NCBI RefSeq assembly: GCF_001704415.2
Contig: NW_017189729.1
Location: 124,001-188,000 of the forward strand
DNA: 64,000 bases
Direction of reading: 5' to 3'
Source: Capra hircus
Lineage: Eukaryota > Chordata > Mammalia > Artiodactyla > Bovidae
Made by a program: the position numbers and the translations under genes. This document shows positions 21,282 to 33,382 of the stretch, one piece after another. The first letter of the stretch is position 1. Every line of letters begins with the position of its first letter. Below the pieces are notes generated by a model. That model was not told where the DNA came from. It was given only the letters and a program-made list of their open reading frames with translations, and searched no databases.

Positions 21282-23840
21282 ATGCCAATAAAATGGAAAA
21301 CTTGCAAGAAATGGACAAATTCTTAGAAAAGTACAACTTTCCAGAACTGAACCAGGAAGAACTAGAAAATCTTAAGAGATCCATCACAAGCACGAAAATT
21401 GAAACTGTAATCAGAAATCTTCAATTAAACAAAAGCCCAGGACAAGACTGCTTCACAGCTGAAATCTACCAAAAAATTAGAGAAGAGCCAACACCTATTC
21501 TACTCAACCTCTTCCATAAAACTGCAGAGGAACCTAAACTTCCAAACTCATTCTATGAGGCCACCATCACCCTAATACCCAAACCAGGCAAAGATGCCAC
21601 AAAAAAAGAAAAATACAGGCTAATATCACTGAGGAACATAGATGCAAAAATCCTTAACAAAATTCTAGCAAACAGAATCCAACAACATATTAAAAAGATT
21701 ATACATTATGACTAAGTGGGCTTTATCCCAGGGATGCAACGATTCTTCAATATCCACAAATCAATCAATGTAATATACCACATTAACAAATTGAAAAATA
21801 AAAACCATATCATTATCTCAATAGATGCAGAGAAAACTTTTGACAAAATTCAACATTCATTTATGATAAAAAAAAAAAACCCTCCAGAAAACAGGAATAG
21901 GAATAACATGCCACAATATAGTAAAAGCTATATATGACAAACCCACAGCAAACATTATCCTCAATGGTTAAAAACTGAAAGCATTTCCCCTAAAGTCAGG
22001 AACAAGACAAGGGTGCCCACTCTCACCACTATTATTCAACAGTTTTGGAAGTTTTGGCCACAGCAATCAGAGCAGAGAAAGAAATTAAAGGAATTCAAAT
22101 TCGAAAAGAAGAAGAAAAATTATCACTGTTTGCAGATGACATGATCCTCTACATACAAAACCATAAAGACTCCACCAGAGAATTACTAGAGCTAATCAAT
22201 GAATGCAGTAAAGATGCAGGATATAAATCAAAACACAGAAAAGTCTTGCATTCCTATATACTAACAATGAGAAAACAGAAAGAGAAATTAAGGAAACAAT
22301 TCCATTCACCATTGCAACAAAAAGAATAAAATACTTAGGAATATATGTACCTAAAGAAACAAAAGACCTATATATAGAAAACTATAAAACACTGGTGAAA
22401 GAAATCAAAGAGGACACAAATAGATGGAGAAATATGCCTTGTCCATGGGTTGGAAGAATCAATATACTGATAGCGGGTATACTATCCAAAGCAATCTATA
22501 GATTCAATGCAATCCCTGAAAAGCTACCACTGGTATTTTTCATAGAATTAGAACAAATAATATAATTTTTATGGAAATACAAAAAGCCTCAAATAGCCAA
22601 AGCAATCTTGAGAATGAAGAATGGGACTGGAGGAATCAACCTGCCTGACTTCAGGCTCTACTACAAAGCCACAGTCATCAAGACAGTTTGGTACTGGCAC
22701 AAAGACAGAAATATAGATGAATGGAACAAAATAGAAGGCCCAGAGATAAATCCACACACCTATGGACACCTTATCTTTGACAAAGGACATAAGAATATAC
22801 AATTGAGGAAACCCCATCTCTTTAACAAGTGATGCTGGGAAAACTGGTCAACCACTTCTAAAAGAATGAAACTAGAACACTTTCTAACAGCATACACAAA
22901 AATAAACTCAAAATGGTTTAAAGATCTAAACTTAAGACCAGAAACTATAAAACTCCTAGAGGAGAACATAGGCAAAACACTCTCTGACATAAATCACAGC
23001 AGGATCCTCTATGACCCACTTCCCAGAATACTGGAAATAAAAGCAAAAATGAACAAATGGGACCTAATTAAAATTAAAAGCTTCTGCACAACAAAGGAAA
23101 CTATAAACAAGGTGAATAGACAGCCTTTAGAATTGGAGAAAATAATAGCAAATGAAGCAATAGACAAAGAATTAATCCCCAAAATATACAAGCAACTCCT
23201 GCAGCTCAATTCCAGAAAAATAAACGACCTAATCAAAAAATGGGACAAAGAACTAAACAGACATTTCTCCAAAGACATACTGGTGGCTAACAAACACATG
23301 AAAAGATGCTCAACATCACTCATTATCAGAGAAATGCAAATCAAACCACAATAGGGTGCCATTTCACACCAGTCAGAATGGCTGCTATCCAAAAGTCTAC
23401 AAGCAATAAATGCTGGAGAGGGTGTGAAGAAAAGGGAACCCTCTTACATTGTTGGTGGGAATGCAAACTAGTACAGCCACTATGGAGAACAGTGTGGAGA
23501 TTCTTTAAAAAACTGGAAATAGAACTGCCATATGACCCCGCAATCCCACTACTCGGCATTCACACCGAGGAAACCAGAATTGAAAGAGACACGTGTACCC
23601 GAATATTCATCGCAGTACTGTTTATAATAGCCAGGACACTGAAGCCACCTAGATGTCCATCAGCAGATGAAAGGAAAAGAAAGCTGTGGTACATATGCAC
23701 AGTGGAATATTACTCAGACATTAGAAAGAATACATTTGAATCAGTTCTAATGAGTTGCATGAAACTGAGCCTATTATACAGAGTGAAGTAAACCAGAAAG
23801 AAAAACAACAATACAGTATACTAATGCATATATATGGAAT
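21282..23840 (+). pseudogene. L1 A ORF2, reverse transcriptase and C-terminal domain (part 2)
   Basis: Resumes in the RT N-terminal part (MENLQEMDKFLEKYNFPELN). It passes IPKPGKDATKKEKYRLISL, motif A ISIDAEKTFDKI (near 21820-21850) and motif C LSLFADDMILY (near 22120-22150). It ends with the cysteine-rich C-terminal block CWRGCEEKGTLLHCWWEC, about 23410-23465. Frames break at 21713, about 21935, 22327 and later. The usual stop after IYGI is lost (caa-type readthrough in 'ggaattcag'). RT and zinc-knuckle-like residues are largely kept, but the ORF is broken. Confidence 0.88.
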
Positions 23841-24225
23841 TCAGAAAGATGGCAATGATAACCCTGTATGCGAGACAGCTAAAGAGACACCAATGTATAG
23901 ACCAGTCTTTTGGACTTTGTGGGAGAGGGCAAGGGTTTGATGATGTGGGAGAATGGCATTGAAACATGTAAAGTATCATATGTGCAACAAATTGCCTGTC
24001 CAGATTCGATGCATGATAGAAGGTTCTCGGGGCTGGTATACTGGATGACCCAGAGGGATGGCATGTGAAGGGAGGTGGGAGGGGATTAGGATGGGGAACA
24101 CATATACACCGTTCGCGGATTCTTGTCAATGTATGGTAAAACCAATTCAATAGTGTAAAGTAATTAGCTTCCAATTAAAATAAATACATTTAAATTTCAA
24201 AAAATAATTAAAAAAATAAAATTTC
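23841..24225 (+). other. L1 A 3'UTR and A-rich tail
   Basis: Matches the other L1 3'UTRs in the window ('gagaatggcattgaaacatg', 'gatgacccagagggatgg', 'tgtatggtaaaaccaa') and ends in an A-rich tail. Confidence 0.8.
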
Positions 24226-25583
24226 CTTAAAATTAGGTCAGCAGATCTGACTCCATAAAAACCATCTACTCCTCTACATAAATTTAATTTCTAGTATCTT
24301 CTGTGTATCCATATCAGATATTATACTATTCTATTTCATAAAAGAAGATAAATTTCCCATAAAAGAAGAGTAAATTTCCTTTACTCTTTTAAGAAACCCA
24401 GATCAGTCTAAAACCCTGCACAACGAAATATACTCATCATGTCCAAATCCTCTGCATATGCCTGTCAAGTTAATATTGGCTATTTATCATTTATATCTTT
24501 GAATATTTAAAGAAATGGGAATATACTCATATTTTTGTTATTGAATTATTTTCCTCTACTTACTTCCCAATACATGTTGGATTTTGAATGAGGAAATTAA
24601 GGTGATAAAAATGCCTTAATGATATAATACAGACATGACCAAGAAATTCTGTAGTTGTTAAGAATAATTACTTATAAGAGGAGTGCCTGGGAAACTGTGT
24701 GCCCTTTTATAGCTGCATATCAATTAAATTCATTCAAACACAAACCTCCTGGGTTACCATTCAAATTTAGGATTAATTTTAGAAAACCATCTTAATAGTT
24801 TTCTTTGGATTGAAATTATAAGATTTAAAGTTTAATCTTTTGATTAAAATTATGAAATCATTTGTTTTGATTTTTGTTTGTTTGAAAGTTATATGTCATA
24901 AAAAAATGTTACTGCTCTGAAAAAGTTTAATTAGGAAATAAGAGATTTATATATATATTTCCATTCCAAACTAATAAGAACTTTTCATGTTTTCCATTAA
25001 TTTGCTATTAATGTATATGTGTTATATGTATACATAATTTTAAATAACATTAAGCAGGTGGCTCAAATATGAAATGTAGGTCATTTATGTTAAGAGGTTT
25101 CAGAAAACCTTGATATGATTAGGTATACCATTTATCATTATAATGATAAAAATAAGAGCTCTTCATTGTTCAAACCTTTCTGACCCTTCTTTAAAGCTAT
25201 GAACCATTCATAAGAATCATGTAACTGGGAAAGCACCCCAAGTTGTTTCCAGTAAAATGAGGTTGTGTTGTCTCTTCACAGTGAAACAGACAATCTCAGT
25301 GTCACAGATTAATTGAGAGGGAAAAAAGAACAACCAAAACAAATCTTACAGGCAAAAAAAAAATGCACCTTATCCTTGAAAACTCAACCTTCCAGACAGG
25401 CAGCGATATAATAGTACTCATCCCCATGAACAATAAAATAATAAAATACCATCTCACTCTTAAATATTGAAAAATGAGGAAAATAAGAGAAGCATGTTAT
25501 TGGGATGTTTTGCCTTAGTTTCTAAGTTCATTTACAAGGCCACTGACTTCTGGATATAAATGTATTTTTCAGAGCCCACTCAT
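24226..25583. other. Unique AT-rich stretch
   Basis: No gene is recognised. Near 24335-24390 a short imperfect direct repeat ends in a 9-bp perfect stem ('aagagtaaa'/'tttactctt', loop of 5, at 24366-24388). The block 24700-25250 is repeat-free and resembles conserved non-coding DNA in texture. Confidence 0.45.
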
Positions 25584-25790
25584 GTGTGTGTATGCTAAGT
25601 TGCTTCAGCGGTGTCTGACTCTTTGAGACCCTATGGATTACAGCCTGCCAGGCTCCTCTGTCCATGGGATTTTCCAGGCAAGAATACTGGAGTGGGTTGC
25701 CATGCCCTTCTCTAGGGGATCTTCCCGAACCAGGGATTGAACCCACATCTTGCGTCTCCTGCATTGGCAGGCGGATTCTTTACCAATAGC
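25584..25790 (-). mobile_element. Bov-tA SINE
   Basis: Tail of TG repeats at the left, BovB-derived body ('gtgtctgactctttgagacc') and tRNA-like head ('gcattggcaggcggattctt') in reverse. The extreme 5' end departs from consensus. No clear TSD. Confidence 0.88.
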
Positions 25791-25825
25791 TCCAGCTAGT
25801 CTCTCACCAAATTTTGTTCTCCCTA

Positions 25826-25935
25826 TGACCTACAGACAGAGATATCATTCCCATTAGATAGATGAAGAAATGAGACACAATGAAATTAATTAAGCAATTT
25901 GTCCCAGTTCAAAATGGACTACAGGCACAGCAGGA
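25826..25935 (-). mobile_element. MIR SINE fragment
   Basis: 'cccattagatagatgaagaaatgagacac'-type order (in pieces: 'gatgaagaaatgagacac', 'gcaatttgtcccagttca', 'actacaggcacagcag') matches the reverse complement of the MIR core. Confidence 0.45.
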
Positions 25936-26014
25936 AAAAAAAGGTACTTGTTCTTTTTGCTATTCCAGTATCCCACAGAGACTGGCAGATACATCTGGGA
26001 TTTAGAACTTAAGA

Positions 26015-26235
26015 AAGGTAATGTGACTCAGTAGTTAAGATAAGGATCTTAGAAAATTCAGATAGATTTAACATTGATTCACTAGCACTGTGACTTCTCT
26101 TAATTGGTTTCTTCATCTATAAAACAAGGATAATGATGACTATCTCATAAGTTTTTGTGAAAGTTAAGTGAGATAATGGATAGAAATCACCCAGCACAGT
26201 TCCTGACATATAGTAAGCCCTTGTGAAGCTATTTC
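26015..26235 (+). mobile_element. MIR SINE
   Basis: 'ggtttcttcatctataaaac', 'aaagttaagtgagataatgg' and 'cagcacagttcctgacatat' occur in MIR order; near full length, old. Confidence 0.65.
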
Positions 26236-26249
26236 TATTGTTATTACTT

Positions 26250-26616
26250 TGCTATGGACTGAATGTTTGTGTCCCCCCAAATGCATATGTTGAATCCCTA
26301 ATGTTGAATGTGAGGCCTTCAGCAGTTAATTAGGTCATGGGGTGGGGGGGAGCCCCATGATGGGATTAATATCTTTATAACAAGAGAAAAAGCACTCCTT
26401 TTCACTCTCTCTCTCTTTATTTCTCTCTCCACCTCCGTTGGCCATGTGACGATACAACGAAAAGGCAGTTGTCTATAAAGCAGAAAGGCAGCCCTCACTA
26501 AGAACTGAATCTCTTAGCACCTTGATCTTACACATCCTAGAACTATGAGATTTAAATACTTGTTGTTTAAGCCACCCAATCTATGGGTACTTTTTATAGC
26601 CCAAACTGACTAAGAG
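26250..26616 (+). mobile_element. MLT1-type LTR (ERVL-MaLR), solitary
   Basis: Begins 'tgctatggactgaatgtttg', continues 'catatgttgaatccctaatg', 'ttaattaggtcatggggtgg', 'gccatgtgacgatacaacga' and 'cttgttgtttaagccaccca', and ends 'aactgactaagag'. These match the remembered MLT1A-type LTR along its length. There is no internal retroviral sequence next to it. It is an old, non-coding relic. Confidence 0.75.
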
Positions 26617-27685
26617 AATGATTATGCTAACATACTTTTTAAATTAAAAAGAATTGCCTATTCTGACTATAGAGTGCCCAACAATTTTCTTTTAGGCTAT
26701 GAATTAGTATCATCTCCCTGCTTCTATTGAGTGACTTACCCGTGTGAAAAAGAGAAGAATTTTTCCCTATTGTAAACTTCCATGACTCTCATTCTCCAGT
26801 ACTGGAGTTTGGCACTGTGTACTACATGAGTGATTGCAAACTCTAGCTTTTTATGATTCTATAAAAGTTCTATTATCAAAATAAATACAAGCATCATTAG
26901 CATAGAGAAGATATGCCTTTAAATTGGATGACTTACTTTTACTCATTATCACTTAAGGTATTTTGAGAGCCTGTGGGTTGAAATAACTATTACACAAATC
27001 ATAGTTTCTGTATTGGTTGGGAAATTATGCTGATCAAATCTAATTTAGATATTGTAGATTCTGGAGTTAAAGTGTATATTAACTTAGTAAACACATTGGG
27101 TTTAAAAACTTAAAATAAATGGTGCTTCACACAACATTGGCACTATTTTCCCTTGTACTGCATTAAATTTGGGTGGGACGAACAGGTTAGCCACTGTCAC
27201 TAGTTCTGAAAAGTCTACAATGCACTTTTGAAAATGCATACAAAAACATAAAAATAAAAAAAGATTCAATTGGAGTTTATTCAATTAATTATAGCTTCTA
27301 ATTCATAAAGTTTTTATTATTTAATCAAAGGAAAATGAGAATTAAAAATGTGTTTGAAGACATGATGTGCTGACACCCAGCACAATTATAAAGCCTTTTT
27401 AATGCTGAAGTAATTTTAAAAATAATAGGCTTCAAATAGAAGAAAAAAAAATAGTTCGGCTAAATTGTATTTTTATTACATGGTTTCAATTAGCATTTTT
27501 CTTCTCAACGATACAAATTATGCTTTAATTTCTACTGGACTAAATTATACGATGATAGAAACATGAAGAAGACATTTTCCAAATGGTGGCTGACTGCCCA
27601 ACTGATAGCATTTATAGCATTTATGGTTTCCAGAATGATTTGCTCTTATAAATATTGAAAACATTAACTCTCTTTTCCCTCCCTT
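26617..27685. other. Unique stretch with conserved-element-like block
   Basis: No repeat or gene is recognised. 27110-27640 is AT-rich with scattered homeobox-like cores ('tcaattaattatag' at about 27281, 'caattataaagcc', 'tttattacatgg') and lacks microsatellite decay. Confidence 0.35.
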
Positions 27686-28226
27686 TTTAATTTATTATTA
27701 TTTATTTAACTTTACAATATTGTATTGGTTTTGCCACACATCAACATGAATCCATCATAGATATACACGTGTTCCCAATCGTGAACACCCCTCCCACCTC
27801 CCCCCCACACACACACCATGCCTTTGGATCATCCCAGTGTACCAGCCCCAAGCATCCTGCACCCTGCATTGAACCTAGACTGGTGATTCGTTTCATATAT
27901 GATATTATACATGTTTCAATGCCATTCTCCCAAATCATCCCACCCTCTCCCTCTCCCACAGAGTCCAAAAGACTGTTCTATACATCTGTGTCTCTTTTGC
28001 TGTCTCGCATACAGGGTTGTCATTACCATCTTTCTAAATTCCATATATATGTGTTAGTATACTGTATTGGTGTTTTTCTTTCTGGCTTACTTCACTCTGT
28101 ATAATCGGCTCCAGTTTCATCCACCTCATTAGAACTGATTCAAATGTATTCTTTTTAATGGCTGAGTAATACTCCATCGTGTATATGTACCACAGCTTTC
28201 TTATCCATTCATCTGCTGATGGACAT
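27686..28226 (-). mobile_element. Ruminant L1 3' end, 5'-truncated
   Basis: Same landmarks as 10889-11399 ('gttttgccacacatcaacat', 'gtttcaatgccattctccca', 'tacatctgtgtctcttttgc'). It reaches a little further into ORF2 ('tccattcatctgctgatgga'). 3'UTR and terminal ORF2 codons only. Confidence 0.88.
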
Positions 28227-28869
28227 GCGTGAGCTTCAAAATATATTTCTCATATATGGAAAGGAATATCTTTCTATAAAACATATCTTTTACATTTAAT
28301 ATAGAAAATCCACAAAATTACAAATAACAAAATGTTTTCAGGATGCATGTGATTTTGGATAGGTCTGAAGTCATTAGAAGTATGCTTTGGTATTACTTAA
28401 GTATTATGCTATGGCATGAGGAACCTGTTACATGGCAGGTGTGTAGAAGATTTATTCCATATGCTATTAGCAATCTGGGTTATAAACAGTGGATGAGTGA
28501 TATGTTTTTGGTGGTAATGAAATGTATTTTATAGGTCAGGGAAAAAAAATCATTCAACTCATGAGTTAGTGTATGACAGCCACAAAACCAATATATTTTC
28601 TTTCACATTAAAAAGTATCTATGTCTTAATTCTGTAATATAGCATACATTCATATTAAAATATTGACAGAGTAAAAAAAAATCAAAGTATAGTAAGAATA
28701 GTACTGAATAAAGTTATTTTGTATCATTCAATGTATTTTCAAACACCATTCATTTGTACCACATAATAACTTAAACACGGCAAGGGTGATAATGTACATC
28801 TTACAGATGAGAAAAATATTTCTTGGAGAAGATAAATATGACTTACCAGAAATGACACTTAATTGGTTG
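28227..28869. other. Unique stretch
   Basis: AT-rich; nothing recognised. Confidence 0.5.
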
Positions 28870-29995
28870 TTCAGTTCAGTTCAGTCGCTCAGTCATGTCC
28901 GACTCTTTGTGACCCCATGAATCGCAGCATGCCAGGCCTCCCTGTCCATCACCAACTCCCGGAGTTCACTCAGACTCACATTCATCAAGTCAGTGATACC
29001 ATCCAGCCATCTCATCCTCTGTTGTCCCCTTTTCCTCCTGCCCCCAATCCCTCCCAGCATCAGAGTCTTTTCCAATGAGTCAACTCTTCACATGAGGTGG
29101 CCAAAGTACTGGAGCTTCAGCTTTAGCATCATTCCTTCCAAAGAATTCCCAGGGCTGATCTCCTTCAGAATGGACTGGTTGGATCTCCTTGCAGTCCAAG
29201 GGACTCTCAAGAGTCTTCTCCAACACCACAGTTCAAAAGCATCAATTCTTCGGCGCTCAGTCTTCTTCACAGTCCAATTCTCACATCCATACATGACAGC
29301 TGGAAAAACTATAGCCTTGACTAGACGGACCTTAGTGGGCAAAGTAATGTCTCTGCTTTTGAATATGCTATCTAGGTTGGTCATAGCTTTTCTTCCAAGG
29401 AGTAAGCGTCTTTTAATTTCATGGCTGCAATCACCATCTGCAGTGATTTTTGAGCCCCCCAAAATAAAGTCTGAACTGTTTCCACTGTTTCCCCATCTAT
29501 TTCCCATGAAGTGATGGGACCAGATGCCATGATCTTCGTTTTCTGAATGTTGAGCTTTAAGCCAAATTTTTCACTCTCCTCTTTTACTTTCATCAAGAAG
29601 CTTTTTAGTTCCTCTTCACTTTCTGCCATAAGGGTAGTGTCATCTGCATATCTGAGGTTATTGATATTTCTCCCGGCAATCTTGATTCCAGCTTGTGCTT
29701 CTTCCAGCCCAGCGTTTCTCATGATGTACTCTGCATATAAGTTCAATAAGCAGGGTGACAATATACAGCCTTGACGTACTCCTTTTCCTATTTGGAACCA
29801 GTCTGTTGTTCCATGTCCAGTTCTAACTGCTGCTTCCTGACCTGCATACAGATTTCTCAAGAGGCAGGTCAGGTGGTCTGGTATTCCCATCTCTTTCAGA
29901 ATTTTCCACAGTTTGTTGTGATCAACAGTCAAAGGCTTTGGCATAATCAATAAAGCAGAAATAGATGTTTTTTCTGGAATTCTCTTGCTTTTTTT
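28870..29995 (-). mobile_element. BovB, 5'-truncated, RT C-terminal part
   Basis: Inverted GAACT tail at 28870. The minus-strand frame 29381-30019 encodes DHNKLWKILKEMGIPDH, GVRQGCILSPCLLNLYAEY, LRYADDTTLM and LKLNIQKTKIMASGP, so RT motifs B and C are intact. It shifts frame at about 29480 (VETVQTLFWGAQ) and resumes as SDFILGGSKITADGDC in frame 29088-29507. Motif A is cut: the element ends near 'ctcttgctttttt', just beyond a truncated motif A region. Inactive. Confidence 0.92.
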
Positions 29996-30745
29996 AGCTA
30001 GGACCCACTCCGGTCTCATTCTATAGCATCATGCTGCCATAACAGAGTCAGAAAAAAAGAAATATCATGATACTCTCTAAGTAACAATAGAAGCTAGGAT
30101 AACTACTTTCTCTTGTCCAGCTCCATTCCAACTTATAATTTATGAGTAAAATAACATATGCCCTCATTTCTATCATAAAGACATATTAATACAGGGTAAT
30201 AATGCCCCTGTAAAAAAATCTGTTCAGAAGTAGAACTCTACATTTAATACAGTGTTTCATTTTGTATATGTACATGGAAAAAATATTAATAATAAAATGA
30301 ACTGACAGTAAAGCAAAACATGCATTTCCAATAAGAAAATATTTTATACTTTGTATAATATATTATTATTATGTTATACAGATTTCCTCTGGATGATATG
30401 ATTACACCTTTCCTTTTGATAGTTATGAAAACAATAACAAACCCAACTAAAGCATAAAATCAATTGTATTACCTTCTCATTAAGGTCTGTAAAACCTTTA
30501 TATAATAAATATATCAGTTATCAAATGTTTCTAAATTAGCTGCATTAGGGAAATCAAATATTACTATGCACATGCACATACACACACACACACATACACA
30601 CAGAGACACACAAGAAACCTGTTTTAAAGCACATTGGCAAACAAAAAACTTGTCCTGAATAGTTACTGAATGTGGTGCTCTGACCTCAGTAATCAGGCAT
30701 GTTGTTTCTTCTTCCTGTTGTTGTCCATGAATGATTTATACTTGG
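29996..30745. other. Unique stretch
   Basis: AT-rich; contains the (CA)n tract near 30575-30611. Nothing else recognised. Confidence 0.5.
30575..30611. repeat. (CA)n microsatellite, impure
   Basis: CACACA run interrupted by T and G. Confidence 0.85.
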
Positions 30746-30987
30746 TGAGTGAGTGAAAATCACTCAGTCGTGACAGACTGTTCACGACCCCCATGGACTA
30801 TAGCTTGCCAGGATCTTCTGTCCACGGACTGTAGCCTGCAAGGCTCCTTTGTCCATGGAATGCTCCAGGCAATTCTATTGGAGAGGGTAGCCATTCCTTT
30901 TCCCAGGGAATCCTCCCAACCCAGGGATTGATCTAGGTCTCCAGCATTGCAGGCAGATTCTTTACCATTTGAGCCACCAAGGAACCC
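30746..30987 (-). mobile_element. Bov-tA SINE with internal duplication
   Basis: Full-length reversed Bov-tA in which the segment 'ggactatagcttgccagg..tctgtcc' is repeated at once as 'ggactgtagcctgcaagg..tttgtcc' (about 34 bp). Flanks 'ttatacttg' (30736-30744) and 'ttataacttg' (30988-30997) form a TSD with one indel. Confidence 0.88.
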
Positions 30988-33373
30988 TTATAACTTGATA
31001 TATACAGTTAAAGAGTGTTTTTCAACTGATGGTCAAGAAAGGCTATTTGCTACCAAGAAGATCTAAGCAATCTGGAAATAAGAATCAACTGTTCATTGCA
31101 TTTAGACTTACAACTAACTGGATGAAATAAGTTATATCCAGTATATTTGACTTCTAAACTTATCTAACTACTTACTTTTTTTTTTTTAACCTATCTACTA
31201 AACATCTAAACTCACTTACTTATCTATCATTGCTATGTACATTTTTTTTCGTTCTTTGAAATAAACTCTGTCCCCTAAATGTGTCTGTTGCTTGGATCTT
31301 GATTATATACTACACAGTATATTATCTGATGTATATTTAGTTATTACAATATACTACATTAGTAATAATAAACATTATGTTAGGAACACTTTTGTATTCC
31401 TATGGGACTTTCAATGCTGTCAAGCTGCTACTATACACTAGATATAGAATACAGGAAAGTCCTTTTTTTTTTTTTTTCTAAGTTGGTGGGGGGGGAATTA
31501 ACAATCATCGGATTAGATTAGATTTACAATAACTTTACATTTTGTGTAACAAATCCTGCTATAAATTTAATAAAGACATTTTCAACCAAATTATAGCATA
31601 TTTTACTTCATATGTAGCTATAGTCAAGCATACCATGCATTTGCATAGCATGGATTGTATTGTTTACCTTTAAATTTTTAAATGTTCAAAATTTCTGATT
31701 AAAGAAATTCATACTTTCTTTGCATTTTATTTTTCCTAAGAATAGAGCCATCTTTAGCTCCCTCATGAGTTGTGCTGCCTGGGGTGTTTTGCAATAATGC
31801 CAAATGCCTAATACAATGAATAGAAACATATCATTATTTATGTCTTAGCACTTTACAGTATGATGATCAAGAGGAAACTTGGAGTACTTAAAGTGCTACA
31901 TTACAGCTAGTTTAGCCACTGGAAAGGGTGAGGATCAGTGGTGGGTACAAAAATTTTTAAGACCCCTTTTAGCATTCCAATTGTCTCCATATGAGTATCT
32001 AAAATGAGGTGGCTGCTATGCATAATATGCCTCTTTTTTTCTTCCAGTCAGAAAAGTGTTAATTGATAGGTATTGGCTATGGAAGTGAGAGGAACAATAA
32101 ATAATATTAGAATTTACTTCTATCCATGTTAAACTTCAAAAGGCACTAAGATAAATTTATTTATATAAAGATTAGATGGCTTAATAACTGTAATTTATCT
32201 TTCAAATAAAGCACCCCCCCCCCTTTTTTTTTTTTTTTTTTTTGCAATTTTGAGAGTAATAAAACACAAAAGAAGACAGGGAATCAGAACAATCACAGAC
32301 CAAGAATATCCCAGGAAAATGAATCATCTTTATTTTAACCCATAGATCTCCTCCTAAAATTAAATTGAGACGGAATCAAGAAGCACTTGGAATCAGGCCT
32401 GCAAAAGCTGAAAGCTTCAAGGTCCCACAACCTTGAGAAAGCATTCTCAGATCACATTTTCTACTAACCACTTAAGCCACTTTCACAAGATAAGAAATGA
32501 TACAGATTGGATTTGTGTCATCAGGAAGATAAACTTCATATATTGAGGAAAAAAGGAAAAATAACAACATGAAACAAGTTACTGATTCACTGAAAAAATA
32601 AAATCGTTCAGCTACAGAAAGAATGTACTTAGAATTACCTATGTAAGAAGCTTCACATACAATATCACGCCTTCCTAATGTAACTCATAAGAAGGGAAGG
32701 AAGTTTTAATGTAGTTAGATACAAAGTACTGACAAAATCTCCTTGGTGAAATTTAACAACAATGCTAGAAATCCTCAAGGGGCAGAGGCATCAATCTTCT
32801 ACTATAACTTGGTGTAAAATTTTTTTTCAACTCAATTGACGATTTTTAATCAGTTTCCTACATTAGTTACTGAGTGATATTGGAGATCATGTGGCAAAAA
32901 GCTGTCAACATAATTCAGAATCAGAAATATTCTGTATGAGGCAGGTATGCTGTAACATTTCAGTGATGTCTTTAAATTATAATGGTTTCAAGCTGCTTCA
33001 AACTCCTGTAGCAATCAAAAATAGTCTGTCATGGGAACAAGGGCTATGAACATCATGTCATAGCCATTTTGCTGTTAGATTTATTAGAGGGTAAAGCATA
33101 TCATTTATGCACCAACTCACAGGGGAAAAAAGCAATCCCTATGAAGTTAATCTCATAATAGACTAGAAAGCAATGATTACCGATTTATGTACACTAGCTA
33201 TTTGTAGCAGTGGTTAGCCTAATTCTTCAGGTAATCAAGTCACCCGCTCAGTGATTCCTAGGGCCAAGTCAATAGTACTTCAATGAGCACTGTTTGCAGG
33301 GAGTAAAAAGAACAGCTCTTTGCATATAAGTACAGAACAACTGAGTTAATAATAGTGGGAATTAACTCTTCCT
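30988..33373. other. Unique stretch, partly conserved-element-like
   Basis: No gene is recognised. Poly-T runs occur at about 31179-31188 and 31463-31477, and the C10-T20 tract lies at 32214-32243. The part 32880-33340 is repeat-free and of even composition. Confidence 0.4.
32214..32243. repeat. C10-T20 homopolymer pair
   Basis: Ten C (32214-32223) followed directly by twenty T (32224-32243). Confidence 0.9.
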
Positions 33374-33382
33374 AATGCATTG

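Larger units (their letters stand above)
16309..24225 (+). mobile_element. L1 A: end-to-end ruminant L1 (L1-BT-like), nested BovB inside
   Basis: It starts at the L1 5' end ('ggtcctaagatggaggagga'), passes through the 5'UTR, ORF1, ORF2 and 3'UTR, and ends in 'ccaattaaaataaatacatt' plus an A-rich tail. Removing the BovB and one TSD copy leaves about 6.55 kb. That is shorter than the roughly 8.0 kb of L1 C here, mainly because a 1.4-kb block of the 5'UTR is missing near 17369. Stops and frameshifts occur in both ORFs. No clear TSD of the L1 itself was seen. Confidence 0.92.
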
